The notes beneath the pieces were generated by a model. That model was given only the letters and a program-made list of their open reading frames with translations. It searched no databases and was not told the origin of the DNA. Shown piece by piece: positions 58,329-64,000 of a stretch of DNA of 64,000 nt (the stretch's first letter is position 1; each line of letters starts with the position of its first letter). The translations under genes and the position numbers were made by a program. This stretch comes from Coix lacryma-jobi var. lacryma-jobi. Taxonomy: Eukaryota > Streptophyta > Magnoliopsida > Poales > Poaceae. Where the stretch lies: contig CM019827.1 of the NCBI GenBank assembly GCA_009763385.1, positions 109,271,204 through 109,335,203 on the forward strand. The letters are read 5' to 3'.

Positions 58329-58716
58329 TGTTAGATATGTGTCGAATATGTGTATAATCCGGTTACAGTTGGAATTGAGTTATGTTAGGGGCTAGGATAG
58401 AGTTGGAGTCGAACTCGGTATCCTAGGGGGCCATAAATATGAGGCAACCCCTGTTGTAACCATGAGTGACGACTTGACGGCTGGTTTAGGTGGCGGCGAG
58501 GCCGTGGGATCGCCCGGATGCAGGTGTAGCTGCTGTTTTATGGGGAGGAGCGCCCGTAGTCATGCCCCGAGGATTAGGCACATCGCTGAACCTCGTTAAA
58601 AAACATCGTGCCTCGGTGTCGTTCTCGTTTGCGTATTTTCTTCTATGGTGACTATGCTTCCGCGTTCGTCAGCTAGCAGATTCGTTCGGGTCTGGAATTA
58701 ACCGTGCACTCTAACA
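58329..58716 (+). repeat. 5' LTR of the 58329 element
   Basis: 388 bp, including a GCCATAAATATGAGGC TATA-like region and a conserved CTCGTTAAAAAACATCG stretch shared with the 3' copy. Confidence 0.95.
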
Positions 58717-60516
58717 AGTGGTATCAGAGCCAGATTTATAGAAGAAGATCGTGGAGGTGCGATGGATATGTTTCACACAGCGCAAAGCTTGCACGGGTGT
58801 GTCCGGAGAAGGACATGGCGCAAGGTGGAGCATGGCGGCGATCGACGACTCGATCGGTGGAGTTGGAAACTTCGAGCGGGTGGCTCGAACCGTCCAATGG
58901 GCTGCAATCAACAGAGATTCGTCCAGACGTGGAGATCGGGTTGATAGCGATTGGTGGCTGCTGTTCGATAGGGGTCAGTCAGACGTGATGGCCAAGTTCG
59001 ACGGTGCGGCTGGAAGACGTCGTGGATGAAGACAACGACTTTGACTCGTGATCGGATTGATGAATTTGGATCTTGATCGGGGTGATCGTTGCGGCCTTAG
59101 CAACGATGGTGGCGAAAGTCACGGTAGACTCAGTATGTTAATGGAGATGTCTTGTTCGAGAGTACGTGACAATGGTTGGTGGTGGCGTGCGGCATCCTGT
59201 GGTTTTTCCGGTGATCAAAGAGGCACGGGTTGGAGAAGACTGAAATCAAGACATGATGGCTCTCGGGACATGCGATCAAGCACTAGGAGGCCTATGCGTG
59301 AGGTGGCAGGACTCAGAATTGGATGCGAATCGCATGAAAATCTGCTTGCATGCATGTTAACGGATTGGTTCCTCTTGGTGGTTGGTTTCTTGGGCCAAGG
59401 CGTGCATGCTTGGGAGTCTTCTTCGTGATGTCTGATGGCGAATAGTAAGAGGATTAGGCTGCCGGAACATGCTATTTTGATGGGAAACGGAAACAATGTC
59501 CAGACCGCTACCTACGAGTATCGTGTATGTTACGAAAAAAAGGGTCACGTAACAGCAAAGGGTAGTTGTGTCCGGTTTGGACTCTGTGCTTTGTGCTGAT
59601 CTCCATAATATAAAGGAGTTCACGGAGGATTGCTAGATCAATAGCAATCGAAGTTGTTCATGACTGTTACGATGGTTGGAGATGAACAGGGCGACGGTCA
59701 AGCGGGTTGATTTTGTCGTGTGCAAGCGGCAGGACGGTCGACGAGGCTTGTGAGCGGCGCGGCTATTGCGGAGGGGCTAGCAGTGCCATGCTAGTCATAC
59801 CGTGAGGCAGAGACGACAATGGGATCAGCGAGGACGACGTAGGAGCATGGCGGCTGATGAAGTTTCTCGTTCTCTGTGGCGTGGCGACATGTGGTGCGAA
59901 CTCAAGATGCGGTTTTGCATTGGAGGAGTTTGTGTGCTTCCAAGACAGCAAGGTACGTGGATCGATTCAAGTCGCATGTGGGATTGAAGGACGTAGGGCT
60001 GAGTTGGAAGGAAGTATAGACGACTGATATCTATACTTGCAACTAGAGTAATCTGGTTGGTCAGTACTGCGGGAGACTACGGTGTAAGACGTCGGACGTA
60101 GCAATGCAGTGGAAAAGAAGCTAATATGACAATTTTTCATACGAGACTCAGATAACGGTTGTGAAATTCTCAGTGTCACATATATAGTCAGGTTGAGTAT
60201 GATATTAGATTCAGTTAGCTCGTGTGGTGTCTAATAGAAGCAGACGTGCTTCAGGAGTCAGACATGTCAGGGCTAGAGATGAATCTAATTTTATTCAAGA
60301 GAGACTGGGGGATGAAGAGAAGGGTGCACAACTGCAGGTGGAGTCATGAAGTATGATGCTGCAGGTATAGCGAAGTCTCTTGTTTGCGGTGGGGTCTGCG
60401 ATCAGACTTGTCGGACAGCTCGTGTGTAGTTGTGAAGACAACAACTCAGTTCGGGTACACGAAGGTTCGTGCATTGACGACTTCAAGATGGCGTGCATAT
60501 TCGTCAAGGTGGAGTT

Positions 60517-60904
60517 TGTTAGATATGTGTCGAATATGTGTATAATCCGGTTATAGTTGGACTTGAGTTGTGTTAGGTGCTAGGATAGAGTTGGAGTCGA
60601 ACTCGGTATCCTAGGGGGCCATAAATATGAGGCAACCCCTGTTGTAACCATGAGTGACGACTTGGCGGCTGGTTTGGGTGGCAGCGAGGCCGTGGGATCG
60701 CCCGGATGCAGGTGTAGCTGCTGTTTTATGGGGAGGAGCGCCCGTAGTCATGCCCCGAGGATTAGGCACATCGCTGAACCTCGTTAAAAAACATCGTGCC
60801 TCGGTGTCGTTCTCGTTTGCGTATTTTCTTCTATGGTGACTATGCTTCCGCGTTTGTCAGCTAGCAGATCCGTTCGGGTCTGGAATTAACCGTGCACTCT
60901 AACA
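60517..60904 (+). repeat. 3' LTR of the 58329 element
   Basis: 388 bp; it matches the 5' LTR over its full length with scattered substitutions and no indels seen. Confidence 0.95.
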
Positions 60905-60940
60905 AGCACCCGAGAGTACCAACTTTTTGTGTCAACACTA

Positions 60941-61487
60941 TGACAAAGACATAAAATCCTTATTCTTGCACTCTAATAATAGAGTCAACGTTCCCATTGT
61001 TTGTTTGATCAGCATGTGTCTATGAGAATGCAAGATCTTCAACCATCGATATAGAATGAGCTTGACTAGATTCAAGATATTAGTTTCACTTCTACCAGCA
61101 TTAAATCAGAAGACCACATCAACGATTGATAAAGGTCAATCGCTGGTAGTTGCTTTACCACTTCCATGTTTGCTATCGACTAGAAGAACAGAACATTGAA
61201 AAATGTTGGGCTCTAAAGATTCATAGTCACGTATGCATGCTAGACATATCGATCCATGTGTTGCTTACTACAATAGGGAGCAAAATATAGGACATGTGTG
61301 ATGCCAGCATCATCAAGCTGTAGGGCCCATGTACTCCAGAGTAGGGTCCAATCAGCTGGAGCCCACATTTAGGATGTTGCAGAAAGCAACAGACAACAAC
61401 TGCCCGAGCTCCCCAAAAGCATGCAAGCACTTGTTCGCCTACCTGGATGGCATGATGTCGCTGTCGAGTAAGACGATGAGAACATAG
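60941..61487. other. Intergenic sequence, nothing recognised
   Basis: No supported gene; it may be internal sequence of a degraded retrotransposon. Confidence 0.4.
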
Positions 61488-62110
61488 TGTTAAAAGAATA
61501 GGCAATTTTCAGATTAAAACCAGAATATAAATCATGATAAATTGATGATGTAGACGGTCGCTGGTGCACGCAAGCGAACGGACTGGAGACGACTAGACGG
61601 CAGCGCAAAAGCGAGATGAGGCAAAACCCTAGCTCGAGAGGTGTTGAGATGCGTTTTGGCGTGGCCGATAGGTTGCTTATATAGTCCTGTTGAACCGACC
61701 TCGTGTCACGATCTAAATCGGTTTAGGACTCTTGAGTTGTAACCGTTTAGAACTCTGCAACTTGAAGGCCAGGAAACCAAAAACTAAAACTGCAAAAGGA
61801 GACCGCGCCCCCGCAAGACGAGGAGCCGGATTTCGGTGGACCATTCACGCAGGTGCCGCGCACCCGCGCCAGTCGCCACGCCCGGCCTGGCCCAACGAGG
61901 CAAGCGAGCGCGTGCGCTCGTGTGAGCTTCTCTTTCTCCTCCTCACACTAGACTTAAGGAAATGAAGAAAACTTCCATATTTAAGCAAGTCCTCCTCCTC
62001 TTCCACTAGAAAGGTGGGACTAAAGAGTTTCACTTCCCCTCTTTGCACACATGAATGAGCTTTGAGATTTATTTAGGAATTTCAGAATTTATTATTGGGC
62101 CAAGCCCACG
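61488..62110 (-). repeat. Copia-like LTR remnant, minus orientation
   Basis: The plus strand starts TGTTAAAAG at 61488. The minus strand has a CTATATAAGC box at about 61675-61684, followed by a leader-like region, and a TTTAGTCCCACC phrase near 62025. That phrase is seen near the start of several plant copia LTRs. The far end and target duplication are unclear. Confidence 0.35.
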
Positions 62111-62767
62111 TAAAATTCTAACGCATAGAGCTCATGTATGTATTGCCTGCCCTAATGATAAAGAAGCTCGGTTGCCTTCCTAAATTTTGTCGAGCATGCC
62201 TCGGGTGCTAGTCTTGGTCTTCAAGCATGATGAAGGTGAGCTCGTAGGAGTTGTCTGCATGAGCCACACTCTCCGAGTGTGGTGAAGGAGAATAGTACCG
62301 AGTGAGCACCCTCAAGTCTCTGAAGGACAACCTATGCTACAAAGCATGTAGGAGTTGCACGATGACACCCTTGTATCCACTGAGCATGGAGGGAAGAAGA
62401 AACCGAAAAGGAGAGGGATTTATTGAACCACTCACCACGTTGCTCCGATGAAGACTACCATCAGCCACCATGCGGGCAAGAAGTCCGCCTATCACCATCG
62501 ACACGAAGAGAAGACGAACATCGTCCTCGACACTACTCCCATGCGGGCAAAGTCAACTTGGACTAACTAGGAGGAGTAGGGGGACTGGCCCACCTCTCTC
62601 TCACCATCAGAGCCTTGTCAACAGAGCCGAGGGAGAGGGATGTTGGTCATCTCCAAAGGTGGAGTTTGTGGTGACAACTCTTTGCGTACGGAGCTAGTCG
62701 TCATTTCAGATTTGGGGAATTCAAATTTGAGGATACTTTAGGTGAGCTTTTGATGAATGAAGAGGAG
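62111..62767. other. Intergenic sequence, nothing recognised
   Basis: No gene supported. It contains short purine-rich stretches (AAGGTGGAGTTTG at about 62656) that could be a polypurine tract of a degraded element. Confidence 0.35.
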
Positions 62768-64000
62768 TGTAAGTGCAATAATCTAGCTCATTATGGGTTT
62801 TGGTGTTGATAACCACTTAATTAGAGGACTAATGAGATCTATCGAGATGACAAGCAGGAAATTGCATAGAAAGATGATGAACAAATTGGAGGACCCCCCC
62901 CCCCAACTACTTATGATGGCTATCTTAGCTCATGGAGGTTTTTAAATTCCTTCGTATATTGAATATTGAGTTTAGGAAAAGCCGACCTATCAAGAGGGGG
63001 TTCAGGGACAGTTAGTCAAATGTTGAATCAGATGCTCATATTCCATGATTAACACACTTACTGACGGACCAGAATGTCAGAGACATCATCAGTAGATGAT
63101 TACTCGGACCAGTCCTGGAAGTCACGGGAGATCCGAAGACGTGATACAAAGTAGACATGGATTAGAACTCTCATTATAACTGAGTCGGACTACTGAAGGA
63201 AGTCTTGTAAATAGAATAGGACTCCTCTATTGTAATCGACTAGGACTCGGTATGTGTCGTGCTCTACCAGGCTATATAAGGAGAAGCAGGCACATACGCC
63301 CACCATTGAATCTTGAATCATAACACAAGGCACACGCCGCCACTGGATGTAAGGTGTTACGCTATTTAGCGGCCTGAACCAGTATAAATCGTTGTGTACT
63401 CTCCGAGTTCTACGAACACCGATCCTTACCGAACAAATCGTCTCGAGAAACCTCGTGACGAGTTGCCGGTTAACAAACACTGACACTTACACCCAACCAA
63501 AACAACCAACAAAATTTTTTCTACAAAAACCTGTTTTGGCCAGGGCGGCAGTGTCGTCCTTTGATGACGTGGAATTTGTCAGAGTATAAATACCCATCAG
63601 TTGAGTCACAACGGTCACAACTTCTTCCACCTCTCATTAGACTGTTATAGACCAGCTCTCTGCTCAGCTCTCTCTCCTCTATTGTTGCTCCTTCACCCCT
63701 CAAGAGATCCCTTGGTTGCAACCATCAAAACTTGAGAGAAAAGGCAACAAACTTCGATTAGAGAGCCGATCTACTGATTCCCTAACTCAAAAGAACATTT
63801 GGTTCATGTTTGGCCGGTGGTTATAGTGTTCATCCCTCTTGGAGCTTTCTCCTAGCCGGCTAGGTGTCGTCCTTAAGCTTGCCAACTTGTGTAGCAGTCT
63901 TGGGAGGTTTGTAATCATCTTTTGCAGCTAAGAAATCACCCCTCACTTCAAGAGTTCACTCTCTTAATTTGAGAACGAGGAAAGAGGCTAGCCTTAGTGG
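62768..64000 (+). repeat. SIRE/Maximus-type copia LTR, runs off the window
   Basis: It starts TGTAAGTGCAATAATCTAGC and contains AACCACTTAATTAGAGGACT, ATCAAGAGGGGGTTCAGGG, a TATAAATAC box at about 63585 and the TAGGTGTCGTCC and GGTTTGTAATC phrases near 63860-63915. These are typical landmarks of this LTR group (family knowledge). It is interrupted by the solo LTR at 63062-63485. Confidence 0.65.
63062..63485 (+). repeat. Solo LTR inserted in the SIRE-type LTR
   Basis: 424 bp from TGACGGACC to CACTGACA, flanked by CTTAC on both sides (63057-63061 and 63486-63490). It contains a TATATAAGG box at about 63273 and a GTATAAATCGTTGTGTACTC phrase seen in gypsy LTRs. Orientation is plus, from the TATA box. 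Confidence 0.85.

Larger units (their letters stand above)
58329..60904 (+). mobile_element. Non-autonomous copia-like LTR retrotransposon (2.6 kb)
   Basis: LTRs of 388 bp lie at 58329-58716 and 60517-60904, both TGTTAGATATGTG to CACTCTAACA. The tRNA-iMet PBS TGGTATCAGAGC lies at 58719-58730, and the purine-rich AAGGTGGAGTT precedes the 3' LTR. Flanks GGCAC (58324-58328) and AGCAC (60905-60909) match at four of five bases. The LTRs differ at about 11 positions. The 1.8-kb interior has no gag or pol similarity; its longest frames (under 130 codons) look random. Confidence 0.9.
56900..60940 (+). repeat. Gypsy-like LTR (left end uncertain), split by a copia-like element
   Basis: TATAAATATAAA at about 56948 is a promoter-like box. 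Repeated ATCGGC phrases and the TTTTTGTGTCAACA end at 60940 suggest an LTR read left to right. It is interrupted at 58329-60904. A related, more decayed copy is at 43660-44360. No target duplication or internal region was identified. Confidence 0.5.

Noticed and set aside
59048..59428. 126-codon frame in the 58329 element as a possible captured gene
   Set aside because: No start context, no domain, no similarity recognised; length is expected by chance in GC-moderate sequence.
56689..60940. Full LTR from TGATGACATC at 56689 to TGTCAACA at 60940
   Set aside because: The five bases on each side (ATAGG and CTATG) do not match, so the left boundary could not be supported.

Overview
The window is eukaryotic nuclear DNA from a grass. 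The basis is nested LTR retrotransposons with short target-site duplications (TSDs), Tourist, Stowaway, hAT, MULE, CACTA and Harbinger DNA transposons, and one spliced gene with six GT-AG exons. Repeat families with CGGACTGTCCG motifs suggest a panicoid grass (sorghum, sugarcane or maize group); that is inference. I saw no bacterial operon, CRISPR array, rRNA or tRNA gene. Well over half of the window is transposon-derived.

Layout, left part (1-37781). Element A (1-6446, minus) is an Athila-like element with a decayed gag-protease frame and no pol. It is followed by a SIRE/Maximus-type LTR relic (6447-7290) and an old Tekay-type LTR (7291-8440). That old LTR holds a hAT transposon, which holds element B (LTR 8647-9900, non-autonomous, internal region to 15393). 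B's 3' LTR is split by element C (15839-34346, minus, non-autonomous SIRE-like). One LTR of C is in turn split by element D (16604-28032, minus), a nearly intact Tekay-type chromovirus with 3.2-kb LTRs. To the right, the hAT/old-LTR segment appears a second time (34371-37781), now with B reduced to a solo LTR (35404-36661). This records a tandem duplication followed by LTR-LTR deletion.

Centre (37782-42840). The only clearly functional host gene is a TVP23-family Golgi membrane protein, the ECHIDNA orthologue (plus strand, six exons, 183 residues). Its promoter is squeezed into about 300 bp beside an LTR end. Its 3-kb fourth intron holds a solo LTR and a hAT-type element, both with target duplications.

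Right part (42841-64000). There are nested MITEs (45252-45855), then a Harbinger-type transposase gene with a Myb-associated C-terminal reading frame (47180-50823). A 2.07-kb CACTA fragment interrupts one of its exons at a TGC duplication. Next is a small gene encoding a viroplasmin-like (Cauli_VI) domain plus a membrane anchor (51754-52119). Matching inverted termini at 46252 and 52547 suggest these genes may travel together. Further on are a MULE inside a Tourist MITE (53063-54579), a Stowaway (54712-54970), a 2.6-kb non-autonomous copia-like element (58329-60904) inside a gypsy-like LTR, and a solo LTR (63062-63485) inside a SIRE-like LTR that runs off the window.

Relative ages by nesting: the old Tekay LTR precedes the hAT, which precedes B, then the tandem duplication, C and D. 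C must postdate B and D must postdate C. D is youngest: its two LTRs differ at only about a dozen positions by eye.
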